From the NCBI RefSeq assembly GCF_001950255.1, contig NZ_BDJK01000055.1, positions 247,551-311,550 of the forward strand: 64,000 nt of DNA, written 5' to 3'. The translations under genes and the position numbers were made by a program. The notes under the pieces are model-generated. The model saw only the letters and a list, made by a program, of their open reading frames with translations. It was not told the DNA's origin and did no database searches. This DNA is from Carboxydothermus pertinax. Lineage in GTDB: Bacteria; Bacillota; Z-2901; Carboxydothermales; Carboxydothermaceae. This document shows, piece by piece, positions 1-7,620 of this stretch; position 1 is the stretch's first letter; each line of letters opens with the position of its first letter.

Positions 1-576
1 CCCAAGTTTCTTTATCGCCCGTCGATGCTGGGCGGTGAGGTAACCCTTATTTTTTTTAAAATCGTAGCCTGGATAAATTTTGTCGTATTGCTCCATAATT
101 CGATCGCGAACAACCTTTGCAATTATGGAAGCACAAGCAACAGTAAACGAAAGGTGATCTGCCTTGGCCAGTGCTATTTGTTCACCGGAAAATCCATCAA
201 TTTTTAACGCATCTAAAATTAAGGCAGAAGGTTTAACATTTAAATGCAAAAGAGCAGCTTTAAGGGCAAATCTTGTCGCCTGATAAATATTAAAGCGGTC
301 AATCAATTCTGGTTCTACAACTGCCACGGACCAATCTTCTGCCACATTAATTATCTCTTTAAAAAGTAGTTTACGCTTTTGGGCGGAAAGTAATTTTGAA
401 TCATCGACTCCAGGTATGAAAATTCCAGGCTTAATTACAACGATTGCCGCAACAACAGGACCGGCCACCGGGCCGCGCCCCGCTTCGTCACCGCCCCCAA
501 CCAATTCATGGCCCTTTAAAAACAAATTATTTTCAATTTGGAGATTTGCCGGCAAATTATTAATAAAAGTTTTCAT
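1..576 (-). CDS. rnhB: Ribonuclease HII, C-terminus cut by window edge
   Basis: RNase HII removes RNA from RNA/DNA hybrids, including single ribonucleotides in DNA. The translated N-terminal 192 residues contain the family's first acidic pair in a GGGDEAGRGPVAG stretch, the VDDSK motif and the ACASIIAKVVRDR segment. The last residues lie beyond the left edge. The ATG chosen has no convincing Shine-Dalgarno sequence ahead of it, so the start is less certain than the identity. It follows rbgA on the same strand after an AT-rich spacer of 99 bases, the usual position of rnhB in Firmicutes (rplS-rbgA-rnhB). Confidence 0.93.
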   Translation of the reverse strand, partial: MKTFINNLPANLQIENNLFLKGHELVGGGDEAGRGPVAGPVVAAIVVIKPGIFIPGVDDSKLLSAQKRKLLFKEIINVAEDWSVAVVEPELIDRFNIYQATRFALKAALLHLNVKPSALILDALKIDGFSGEQIALAKADHLSFTVACASIIAKVVRDRIMEQYDKIYPGYDFKKNKGYLTAQHRRAIKKLG

Positions 577-675
577 AACCAAAGTATATTTCGCTATTAA
601 TGGACAATTTCCCTGCCAAAAAAATTTTTTTATTAAAGATTTTTATTTATTTTTTTATTTAATATGTTATATATT

Positions 676-1512
676 TCACATATTGTCCAAAGTATATTTT
701 CCCAGAAGACCTTGACGGAATTCTTTTAAAATGACGAGCGCTATTTTGTCATAATCAGGTTCTTTAACTTTTTTAAATAAACCTCTTTTTTGACCTATCT
801 TGGCAAAAACCTCCGGAATATTTTCGTTTCCATTTAAGCTAAAACGAGCAAAAAACTCGGGTTTTCCCTCCTCCAGCAAAATTTTTAATAACCAAGTAGC
901 AACTTCAACCACCGGTAAAACCTCATCGCTTATAGACCCAGTAGCCCCTAACTTTAGTCCAACTTCCTGATCGCCCAGGCGCGGCCAAAGTACACCTGGT
1001 GTATCCATAAGCTCCAATTTATCTGATAGCTTTATCCACTGCACCCCCCGAGTAACCCCTGGCTTTGCTCCGGTTTTCACTGACTTTTTTAAGAGGCGAT
1101 TAATTATAGTTGATTTCCCGACATTAGGAATTCCAACTACTATTCCTCTTAATGGTCGCGGCCTTAAACCTTTTTTTTGCCATTTATCTTTTATCTGCCC
1201 ATGCACATAATCAATGATGCGCCAGACCTCTCTTAACCCCTGAAATTCCCAAGTATCAACCAGTGAATAATACACCTCCTGCGGCCAGCTTATTTTCTTG
1301 ATTATCTTTTCTGTCTTTTCTATATCCGCTAAATCTTTTTTATTAAACAAGATAATTCTCGGTTTATTTTGACATATTTCATCTATGTCCGGATTTTGGC
1401 TAGAGATCGGGATTCTGGCATCTCGAATTTCCAAAACCACATCGATAAGCTTAATCTGCTCTATTAGAGCTTTTTTGGTTTTAAACATATGGCCAGGATA
1501 CCAGTTTATCAT
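676..1512 (-). CDS. rbgA: Ribosome biogenesis GTPase RbgA (YlqF)
   Basis: A 278-residue circularly permuted GTPase that assists late assembly of the 50S subunit. The G4 motif NKKD (about residues 57-60) comes before the G1 P-loop GIPNVGKST (about 127-135) and the DTPG motif, the permuted order that defines the YlqF/YawG family. The N-terminus MINWYPGHMFKTKK is typical of RbgA. The ATG is preceded by a GGAAGGGAG ribosome binding site. It lies 74 bases downstream of rplS, beyond a terminator-like hairpin, so it may be expressed by readthrough. Confidence 0.95.
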   Translation of the reverse strand: MINWYPGHMFKTKKALIEQIKLIDVVLEIRDARIPISSQNPDIDEICQNKPRIILFNKKDLADIEKTEKIIKKISWPQEVYYSLVDTWEFQGLREVWRIIDYVHGQIKDKWQKKGLRPRPLRGIVVGIPNVGKSTIINRLLKKSVKTGAKPGVTRGVQWIKLSDKLELMDTPGVLWPRLGDQEVGLKLGATGSISDEVLPVVEVATWLLKILLEEGKPEFFARFSLNGNENIPEVFAKIGQKRGLFKKVKEPDYDKIALVILKEFRQGLLGKYTLDNM

Positions 1513-1550
1513 AATTAACTCCCTTCCGGTAAAAATAAAATAAGAAATGA

Positions 1551-1575
1551 AAAAAGGGACGATCTATCGTCCCTT
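1551..1575 (-). terminator. Rho-independent terminator after rplS
   Basis: Read on the minus strand, AAGGGACG and CGTCCCTT form an 8-bp stem with a 6-base loop, followed by a run of T. It lies between the rplS stop and the rbgA ribosome binding site, so it would limit rbgA and rnhB expression relative to L19. Confidence 0.8.
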
Positions 1576-1586
1576 CGTTCCTTTTC

Positions 1587-1928
1587 TTATCGACGCTCGG
1601 CAATGCGCGCAGCTTTACCGGTCAATTTCCTTAAGTAATAGAGTCTAGCCCTTCTTACTTTACCACGACGGGTAACTTCGATTTTTTCAATCCGCGGGGA
1701 GTGTAATGGAAAAGTTCTTTCTACCCCAACACCATAGGAAACCCGACGTACAGTAAAGGTAGCACTTAAACCTGAACCTCTTTTCCTAATTACAACTCCC
1801 TCATAGGGCTGGATTCTCTCCCGGTTACCCTCAATTACTTTAAAGTACACTTTTACAGTATCTCCGGGACGAAACTCAGGAAGGTCTGTTCTCAACTGTT
1901 CTTCTTCCAAAGATTTTAACAAATCCAT
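1587..1928 (-). CDS. rplS: Large-subunit ribosomal protein L19
   Basis: A 113-residue protein of normal L19 length, located at the 30S-50S interface. Family landmarks are [13 protein letters not shown], the [11 protein letters not shown] segment and the basic C-terminus with [15 protein letters not shown]. The ATG has a GGAAGGAGGG ribosome binding site. It has its own strong promoter and a leader hairpin upstream, so it is partly uncoupled from the trmD genes before it. Confidence 0.98.
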   Translation of the reverse strand: MDLLKSLEEEQLRTDLPEFRPGDTVKVYFKVIEGNRERIQPYEGVVIRKRGSGLSATFTVRRVSYGVGVERTFPLHSPRIEKIEVTRRGKVRRARLYYLRKLTGKAARIAERR

Positions 1929-1949
1929 AACTTTTTCCCTCCTTCCACC

Positions 1950-1980
1950 ACGTTCATGGAGCCCTTGTCCAGCGGAACGT
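1950..1980 (-). promoter_or_regulatory. L19 leader hairpin in the rplS 5' UTR
   Basis: The transcript carries ACGTTC paired with GAACGT at its base and TGGA paired with TCCA above it, between the promoter and the rplS ribosome binding site. Position and shape agree with the L19 leader, an autoregulatory element known in Firmicutes. The structure is visible; the family assignment is from memory and no covariance search was run. Confidence 0.6.
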
Positions 1981-1995
1981 TTAATAAGCGATAAA

Positions 1996-2024
1996 ATTAT
2001 ACCATTTATTTCTTAGCCTTTCAA
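1996..2024 (-). promoter_or_regulatory. Sigma-A promoter for rplS
   Basis: On the minus strand TTGAAA is followed after exactly 17 bases by TATAAT, which also has an extended -10 (TGG before TATAAT). The promoter sits just after the stop codon of the SPOUT methyltransferase gene and would start transcription just ahead of the L19 leader hairpin. Confidence 0.85.
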
Positions 2025-2028
2025 GGCC

Positions 2029-2601
2029 TCATTTGCTAAACCAATTTTCTCCTAAAAGTCTATCTAAGATTATTGCTACAGCACTGCGAACGCTTAAGTG
2101 ATTATAATCAGAAGGTCCATAAATAGGTTCCAAAATAAAGCTTGTGCTCTCCATGACTTCCCGGGTTAACCCCCATCCGGTACCAAAGAGCAAAAGATAA
2201 GGATTAGAATCCTCTTTTATCTTATTTCTTAAAAAATTATAACTAACAGTGTTAGAATAAATTCTTGCATCGGTGCTAATTGTCAAAGGCTTTTTACCTT
2301 CAAGTTTTTCTATATCAAAAATTACCTCCTCAAGGGAAGAAACCAATTTTACAATTTTAAATGCTTCTTTGCGGTCTGGATTATAGCTTGCCCCATACCC
2401 TTCTTGCCAGAAGTTTAAAACTTTCTTTATTAACTGCTTCATGGTTGGCGACGGGTGAACTATATAATAATTTTTTATTCCATAAGTTCGAGACGACCGG
2501 GCAATATCGTGAATATCTAAGTTAGTTACCGAAGTTGTTACCACTTCCAGATGTTTGTTATAAACGGGATAATGAACCAGGGCTAAATAAACATTGCCCA
2601 A
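2029..2601 (-). CDS. SPOUT-type RNA methyltransferase of unknown target
   Basis: A 190-residue protein that I place in the SAM-dependent RNA methyltransferase family often encoded beside trmD in Clostridia. The N-terminal half has HDIARSSRTYGIKNYYIVHP, like SpoU-class enzymes. The C-terminal half has LLLFGTGWGL and YNHLSVRSAVAIILDRLLG, consistent with the trefoil-knot SAM site. A TTG start follows an AAAGGAG site that overlaps the end of trmD. Substrate and modified base cannot be told from sequence. Confidence 0.8.
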   Translation of the reverse strand: MGNVYLALVHYPVYNKHLEVVTTSVTNLDIHDIARSSRTYGIKNYYIVHPSPTMKQLIKKVLNFWQEGYGASYNPDRKEAFKIVKLVSSLEEVIFDIEKLEGKKPLTISTDARIYSNTVSYNFLRNKIKEDSNPYLLLFGTGWGLTREVMESTSFILEPIYGPSDYNHLSVRSAVAIILDRLLGENWFSK

Positions 2602-2603
2602 CC

Positions 2604-3365
2604 CTATTCGCTCCTTTCAGGAATTTCGTCGATTAACATGGCTAGTTCAAAAAATCCCTGCCATAAAAGAATCTTTTCTTCTTTTGTAAGTCCTCTTTTT
2701 TTTAATAAATCCCGGCGACGAAAAAAAGTAGTAAGTAGTGACTCTTTTTTTCTCCATAAATCAATTTTTTTATGATTACCCGAAAGTAATATTTCTGGTA
2801 CTTCTAAACCTTGGAAATTTCTCGGGCGAGTATATTGAGGATACTCTAAAAGGCGGTTAGTAAAACTTTCCTCAACAAGAGATGCCTCATCTCCCAATAC
2901 TCCTGGAACCAAACGAACAACTGCATCAACAATAACAATAGCGGCAATTTCTCCCCCAGTTAAAACATAATCGCCGATGGAAATTTCCTCATCAACAATG
3001 AGCTGCCGCACCCTATCATCAATACCTTCATAATGGCCGCAGATCAATATTAAATGTTCTTTTTGGGAAAGTTCCCATGCAAGGTTTTGGTTAAATTTCC
3101 GTCCCTGGGGTGACAACATTACAGTATAGGCTTTAGTTTTAGGTATTGATTCATAAGCTCGAATTACTGGTTCTGCTTTCATAACCATACCGGCACCACC
3201 ACCAAAAGGCTTATCATCAGTCGTATGATGCCGGTCAGTGGTAAAATCTCTAATATTAATATAATTTATTTTAATTACTCCTTTTTCCTGAGCTTTTTTT
3301 AAAATACTATGGTTTAATGGTCCCAAAAACATCTCAGGAAAAAGGGTTAAAATATCTATTTTCAT
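2604..3365 (-). CDS. trmD: tRNA (guanine-N1-)-methyltransferase TrmD
   Basis: Methylates G37 of tRNAs reading codons that begin with C, preventing +1 frameshifts. The 253-residue length is standard. The N-terminus [13 protein letters not shown], the [14 protein letters not shown] loop, and the knot segments [13 protein letters not shown] and [10 protein letters not shown] are diagnostic. It starts 3 bases after the rimM stop and ends 2 bases before the next start, so translation is probably coupled across rimM-trmD-methyltransferase. Confidence 0.98.
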   Translation of the reverse strand: MKIDILTLFPEMFLGPLNHSILKKAQEKGVIKINYINIRDFTTDRHHTTDDKPFGGGAGMVMKAEPVIRAYESIPKTKAYTVMLSPQGRKFNQNLAWELSQKEHLILICGHYEGIDDRVRQLIVDEEISIGDYVLTGGEIAAIVIVDAVVRLVPGVLGDEASLVEESFTNRLLEYPQYTRPRNFQGLEVPEILLSGNHKKIDLWRKKESLLTTFFRRRDLLKKRGLTKEEKILLWQGFFELAMLIDEIPERSE

Positions 3366-3368
3366 GAG

Positions 3369-3881
3369 TTATTCCTCCAGCATACCGGGCAAAAGATATA
3401 CCTTAATGAAACCTTCGGGTAAATTTACCTCTTTAATAAAAACTTTTAAAAACGGAATTAGTACCTCTTTATTTTTAGCAGTAGTGATTACTAGCAAATC
3501 GTTAGCTGGATTATTAAGAACAGTGCGTACTATACCTATTTTCCGGTTTTCTGTATCAAAAACTGTAAGACCTTTTAATTGAAAAATATAAAATTCATTT
3601 TCCTTAAGAGCTAAAATTTCGGACCTTGGAATTTTTAAATATCCACTGGTTAATTTCGCTGCTTCTTTTAGCTCATTTATTCCTTGAAACTTTAACATTA
3701 TCCTGTCGGTGTGGAATTGAACCTTTTCCAAATATAAAGGAAAAATTTCATCTTCTTTTTCAAAAAAAACCCTTTTAGTTTCATTAAACCTTTGGGGGAA
3801 ATTAGTTAAAGGCTCAACTTTTACCCAACCCTCAGTACCAAATGTCCCCAATATATACCCTATAGCAATTAAGTTTTCCAC
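3369..3881 (-). CDS. rimM: 16S rRNA processing protein RimM
   Basis: Ribosome maturation factor that binds S19 and helps form the 30S head. About 170 residues with the IGYILGTFGTEGWVKVEPLT N-terminal RimM barrel and a C-terminal PRC-barrel (NELLV-like NDLLVI followed by PFLKVFIKEV). Three possible starts lie within 9 bases. I chose the GTG 4 bases after the AAAGGTGAT ribosome binding site because the upstream GTG and ATG fall inside that site. A hairpin with a T-run separates it from khpA. Confidence 0.93.
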   Translation of the reverse strand: MENLIAIGYILGTFGTEGWVKVEPLTNFPQRFNETKRVFFEKEDEIFPLYLEKVQFHTDRIMLKFQGINELKEAAKLTSGYLKIPRSEILALKENEFYIFQLKGLTVFDTENRKIGIVRTVLNNPANDLLVITTAKNKEVLIPFLKVFIKEVNLPEGFIKVYLLPGMLEE

Positions 3882-3895
3882 AACCATCACCTTTT

Positions 3896-3921
3896 AAAAA
3901 AAAGGGGCGATGTGCCCCTTT
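3896..3921 (-). terminator. Terminator-like hairpin between khpA and rimM
   Basis: On the minus strand AAAGGGGC, a loop of 5 bases and GCCCCTTT are followed by a T-run. The khpA stop codon overlaps the left arm, and the rimM ribosome binding site comes directly afterwards, so this looks like an internal attenuator in the rpsP-trmD operon. Confidence 0.75.
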
Positions 3922-4147
3922 ACATTATCTCCAAAATCACTTTCTTTTTTTCTTTAGTAGCTGCCGCTTTTACCAAGGTACGCAGTGCCTTGGCAATTCT
4001 TCCTTGCTTTCCAATCACCTTTCCCACATCTTCCGGCGCTACTTTAAGTTCAATTAAGATAGCTTTTTCCCCTTCGGCTACAGTTACTGCCACTTCATCC
4101 GGTTTATCCACCAAAGATTTAGCCAAAACTTCTACTAATTCTTTCAT
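3920..4147 (-). CDS. khpA: KH-domain RNA-binding protein KhpA (YlqC)
   Basis: A single type II KH domain of 75 residues with the GxxG RNA-binding loop in GKVIGKQGRIAKALR. KhpA partners with KhpB/Jag in Firmicutes and affects cell-wall and mRNA regulation. It is encoded between rpsP and rimM, its conserved place. ATG start after a GGTGGA-like site. Confidence 0.95.
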   Translation of the reverse strand: MKELVEVLAKSLVDKPDEVAVTVAEGEKAILIELKVAPEDVGKVIGKQGRIAKALRTLVKAAATKEKKKVILEIM

Positions 4148-4165
4148 AAATCCACCTCGCGGTGT

Positions 4166-4426
4166 CTATTTTTGGTTAAACTTCTGCAAAACACCAGCTT
4201 TTCTAAAAAGGGCTCGGGCTGTTTCAGTAAGCTGAGCTCCTTTTTTAAGCCAGTCCAGGGCTTTTTCTTCATTAATAACAGCCACTGCCGGTTGCTTTAC
4301 AGGATCATAATAACCAATTTCATCGATAACCCGGCCATCCCGTGGAGAACGAGCATCAGCAACAACTACCCGATAGAAAGGATTTTTCTTTGCACCCATT
4401 CTTTTTAAACGAATTTTTACTGCCAT
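4166..4426 (-). CDS. rpsP: Small-subunit ribosomal protein S16
   Basis: An 86-residue protein, the usual S16 length, with [20 protein letters not shown] and [11 protein letters not shown] family segments. It lies between ffh and khpA, as in most Firmicutes. ATG start with an AGGGAGGTGAAAC ribosome binding site. A 35-base spacer from ffh contains no clear promoter, so it is probably transcribed from the ylxM promoter. Confidence 0.98.
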   Translation of the reverse strand: MAVKIRLKRMGAKKNPFYRVVVADARSPRDGRVIDEIGYYDPVKQPAVAVINEEKALDWLKKGAQLTETARALFRKAGVLQKFNQK

Positions 4427-4461
4427 TGTTTCACCTCCCTTATTAGGTTTCTAGATTAATA

Positions 4462-5802
4462 TTAGGTAAAGAATGGAAATTTAATTTTCTTACCTTTCTT
4501 TAACTGTTTTTCCATACCACCAAACTGTTTCATCATTTTTTTCATCTGTTCAAATTGCTTTAAAAGCCTATTTACTTCTTGAATACTGGTACCACTACCC
4601 CTGGCAATTCGTTTTTTGCGATTACCATCAATAATTTCCGGTCTTCTTCTCTCCTCCGGGGTCATGGAATAGATAATTGCTTCCACGTGCTTTAATTCCT
4701 TTTCATCTACCATTCCTGCTAAATCCTTAACTTTTCCCATACCCGGAATCATACCTAAAAGCTGTTCTAAAGGGCCCATTTTTTTTATTTGCTGCATGGA
4801 ATCTAAAAAGTCTTCTAAATCGAAATCCCGGCTTTTTAGCTTTTCCTGCATTTTTTGGGCCTTTTCGGCATCAAGCGCGGCTTGGGCTTTTTCAATTAAA
4901 GTTAAAACATCACCCATTCCCAAGATTCGGGAAGCCATTCGCTCAGGGTGGAACGGTTCTAAATTTTCGATTTTTTCCCCCATCCCGATAAATTTAATTG
5001 GGCAGCCAGTAACAGCTTTTACCGATAAGGCCGCTCCACCTTTGGTATCCCCATCTAACTTAGTAAGAATAACTCCGGTTAAACCCAGCTCTTCATTAAA
5101 AGTTTTAGCAACATTCACAGCATCCTGTCCGGTCATTGCATCAACTACCAGTAATATTTCGTGCGGGTTTATAAACTCCTTTATATTTCTTAATTCCTCC
5201 ATCAACTCTTCGTTTATATGCAAACGTCCAGCAGTATCAATAATAACATAATTTCTTAAATTGGTTTTGGCAAAGTTTAAAGCAGCTTTAGCAATATCTA
5301 CCGGTGATTTTTCACCCATTGTAAAAACCGGTACATCGATAATCTCTCCTAAAATCTGTAATTGCTTTATTGCTGCGGGTCGGTAGATATCCGCCGCTAC
5401 CAGCAATGGTTTTTTACCCTGTTTCTTTAACAAATTGGCCAGCTTAGCAGCAGTAGTAGTTTTCCCGGCCCCCTGTAATCCAACCAACATGATAATGGTT
5501 GGAGGAGCTCCAGCTTCATTGAGCTTGGCATTACTCTTACCCATTAAAGCAATTAATTCTTCATGGACAATCTTTATTACTTGTTGCCCTGGGGTTAAGC
5601 TTTCTAAAACCTCCTGCCCAATTGCTTTTTCTTTTACTCGAGCAATAAAATCTTTTACCACCTGGAAGTTTACATCCGCTTCCAAAAGAGCCATTCGTAC
5701 TTCGCGCATCGCCAAATTGACATCATCTTCCGAAAGCTTCCCTTTACTCTTTAACTTTTTAAATACTTCTTGTAATTTACTGGATAGGTTTTCAAAAAAC
5801 AT
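4462..5802 (-). CDS. ffh: Signal recognition particle protein Ffh (SRP54)
   Basis: GTPase that binds SRP RNA and signal sequences and delivers nascent membrane proteins to FtsY. The 446 residues hold the N-domain, the G-domain with P-loop GLQGAGKTTT (about 108-117), DTAGR and TKLDGDTKGG, and a methionine-rich M-domain (about 295-446) with the RIARGSGTS RNA-binding segment. It follows ylxM by 14 bases. Confidence 0.98.
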   Translation of the reverse strand: MFFENLSSKLQEVFKKLKSKGKLSEDDVNLAMREVRMALLEADVNFQVVKDFIARVKEKAIGQEVLESLTPGQQVIKIVHEELIALMGKSNAKLNEAGAPPTIIMLVGLQGAGKTTTAAKLANLLKKQGKKPLLVAADIYRPAAIKQLQILGEIIDVPVFTMGEKSPVDIAKAALNFAKTNLRNYVIIDTAGRLHINEELMEELRNIKEFINPHEILLVVDAMTGQDAVNVAKTFNEELGLTGVILTKLDGDTKGGAALSVKAVTGCPIKFIGMGEKIENLEPFHPERMASRILGMGDVLTLIEKAQAALDAEKAQKMQEKLKSRDFDLEDFLDSMQQIKKMGPLEQLLGMIPGMGKVKDLAGMVDEKELKHVEAIIYSMTPEERRRPEIIDGNRKKRIARGSGTSIQEVNRLLKQFEQMKKMMKQFGGMEKQLKKGKKIKFPFFT

Positions 5803-5816
5803 TTCATCCGCTCCCG

Positions 5817-6173
5817 TTACTCAAAAAGATTTTTTATTTGTTCAAGAAAAGGTTGTAATTTTAAGTATTCCTTCGAGTTAAAAGTTTTCCTGATATCCTG
5901 AATAATTGTATTTAATGTTTGTTGGCGCTGTTCCTCTTTTTTTAATAGTCCAAGTTTCCCTTCATAAAAATTTAACTGGCGAACCGCTCGCTGTAAAATA
6001 TCATAAACTCCCTGTCGGCTAATTCTGAAATACTCGGCAATTTCAGCTAACGACCAATTTTCTAAATAGTAAAGTTCCATTATCTCTCTTTGTTTATCGG
6101 TGAGTAACTTGCCGTATAACTCAAGTAAACTGCCGTTCCTTGCATATTCGTCAATCATTTTGTCACCTGTCAA
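5817..6173 (-). CDS. ylxM: YlxM-like SRP-associated helix-turn-helix protein
   Basis: A 118-residue helix-turn-helix protein with sigma-region-4 resemblance: YYLENWSLAEIAEYFRISRQGVYDIL (about residues 40-65) is the HTH. YlxM is conserved upstream of ffh and is reported to modulate SRP in Gram-positives. It is the first gene of the ffh-rpsP-rimM-trmD unit and has its own promoter, interleaved with the divergent patA promoter. Confidence 0.92.
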   Translation of the reverse strand: MTGDKMIDEYARNGSLLELYGKLLTDKQREIMELYYLENWSLAEIAEYFRISRQGVYDILQRAVRQLNFYEGKLGLLKKEEQRQQTLNTIIQDIRKTFNSKEYLKLQPFLEQIKNLFE

Positions 6174-6183
6174 GTATTTAACC

Positions 6184-6212
6184 TTTACAGTAGTATTTTA
6201 TTTAGTTATACT
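6184..6212 (+). promoter_or_regulatory. Sigma-A promoter for patA
   Basis: TTTACA followed after 17 bases by TATACT on the plus strand, about 35 bases before the patA start and its AAGGAGG site. It overlaps the oppositely directed ylxM promoter. Confidence 0.75.
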
Positions 6213-6223
6213 TAAATTGTCAA
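6195..6223 (-). promoter_or_regulatory. Sigma-A promoter for the ylxM-ffh operon
   Basis: On the minus strand TTGACA is followed after 17 bases by TAAAAT. Start of transcription would be near 6188, about 15 bases before the ylxM start codon. Its -10 box lies in the spacer of the plus-strand patA promoter, so only one can be occupied at a time. Confidence 0.75.
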
Positions 6224-6246
6224 GGAAAAAGAAGGAGGTTAAAAAT

Positions 6247-7620
6247 ATGGAACTCATTACCTTAGAGAAAGCTTTAAATTTAACCCGCCAGGATATACGC
6301 GACCTCTATCGGGAATACGTAAATGAAAGTTTGGCAACTCTTCTAGGTTTATTAGAATTTGATAAGCAGTTTGTTCGAGCTAAAGGGACAAAAGTTTGGG
6401 ATAATGAAGGAAACGAGTATCTTGACTTTTTAGGGGGCTATGGCAGTTTAAACTTTGGCCATAATCCTGAAGAAATCTGGCAAGCAGTCGATGAGGTAAA
6501 AGATTTACCCAATCTTTTACAGGCTTCTATTGGTCAGTTGATTGGAGCTGCAGCTTTTAATCTGGCGGCAATCACTCCAGGCAACTTAAAACGAGTTTTC
6601 TTTGGAAATTCAGGAGCTGAAGCAGTTGAAGGAGCTTTAAAACTTGCCAGGATATATACTGGAAGACCAGGAATAGTCTATGCCCATAATTCTTTCCACG
6701 GAAAATCTTTTGGAGCATTATCTGTAACTGGCCGCCAAAAATACCAAACTCCCTTTTCACCCCTTTTACCGGAGTGTTATCCCGTGGTTTACGGCGATTT
6801 AGATGAATTAGAAAGTATTTTAAAATCCAAACCTATTGCCGCTTTTATAGTTGAACCTATTCAAGGAGAAGGAGGCGTTATAGTTCCTCCAAAAGGCTAT
6901 CTTAAAGGCGCTTTAGAGCTTTGTCATAAATATGGAGCTTTATTAATTGCCGATGAGATTCAAACGGGTTTTGGGAGAACAGGAAGAGTTTTCGCTGTAG
7001 AGCATGAGGGAATTGTTCCGGATATTATGTGCGTAGCTAAATCTTTAGGCGGTGGAGTCATCCCTGTTGGCGCCTATATAACTTCTGATGCCATCTGGAA
7101 AAAAGCTTATGGATCAACCGATAAAGCAACCTTACATACCTCCACCTTTGGTGGAAACACTAAAGCAATGGCAGCTGTTATAAAGGCTATGGAACTTTTA
7201 ATTAAATGGGATTTAGCAAAAAAAGCCGACGAATTGGGAAATTATTTTTTAGACCAGTTAAAATCCTTACAAAATTCCTATCCCTTAATAAAAGATATTC
7301 GTGGAAAAGGTTTACTAATTGGTATTGAATTTAATGAACCTAAAGGTATATTAAATAAAATTCCCGGACTTACTAATCTTGCCCGGGAATATACTGGAAG
7401 TTTTGTCGCCGGATTATTGATGAATAAATACCGCATAATCACTGCTTATACTTTAAACAACCCCAACGTAATCCGTTTAGAACCACCCCTAATTGTGGAA
7501 AAAGAAGAGCTCAATTTTATGGTAAGCGCTCTTAAAGAAATTTTTGAAAGCCACAATAGTTTTCTGGGAGTTGCCTCGGCCAATTTAAAAACCGTCTTTG
7601 GTTCACTATTTAAGAAATAA
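6247..7620 (+). CDS. patA: Class III aminotransferase, putrescine aminotransferase-like
   Basis: A 457-residue PLP enzyme of the ornithine/acetylornithine/putrescine aminotransferase family. Visible are the GYGSLNFGHNPEE substrate/cofactor region, FFGNSGAEAVEGALKLAR, the IADEIQTGFGRTG PLP-aspartate segment and the Schiff-base Lys in CVAKSLGGG. The overall pattern, including the long N-terminal helix before the domain, resembles YgjG putrescine aminotransferases more than ArgD. The ATG is fixed by the AAGGAGG site 5 bases upstream; a longer reading frame opening inside ylxM is spurious. The last 11 bases overlap the convergent methyltransferase gene. Confidence 0.85.
   Translation: MELITLEKALNLTRQDIRDLYREYVNESLATLLGLLEFDKQFVRAKGTKVWDNEGNEYLDFLGGYGSLNFGHNPEEIWQAVDEVKDLPNLLQASIGQLIGAAAFNLAAITPGNLKRVFFGNSGAEAVEGALKLARIYTGRPGIVYAHNSFHGKSFGALSVTGRQKYQTPFSPLLPECYPVVYGDLDELESILKSKPIAAFIVEPIQGEGGVIVPPKGYLKGALELCHKYGALLIADEIQTGFGRTGRVFAVEHEGIVPDIMCVAKSLGGGVIPVGAYITSDAIWKKAYGSTDKATLHTSTFGGNTKAMAAVIKAMELLIKWDLAKKADELGNYFLDQLKSLQNSYPLIKDIRGKGLLIGIEFNEPKGILNKIPGLTNLAREYTGSFVAGLLMNKYRIITAYTLNNPNVIRLEPPLIVEKEELNFMVSALKEIFESHNSFLGVASANLKTVFGSLFKK

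Noticed and set aside
25-207. Plus-strand frame inside rnhB
   Set aside because: It is antisense to clear RNase HII coding sequence and has no ribosome binding site or recognisable domain.
6155-6173. TTGACA directly before the ylxM start codon as a promoter
   Set aside because: It is too close to the ATG; it overlaps the ribosome binding site and has no room for a -10 box.
6100-6246. N-terminal extension of the patA reading frame into ylxM
   Set aside because: A clear AAGGAGG site and promoter fit the ATG at 6247, and the extension is antisense to ylxM.
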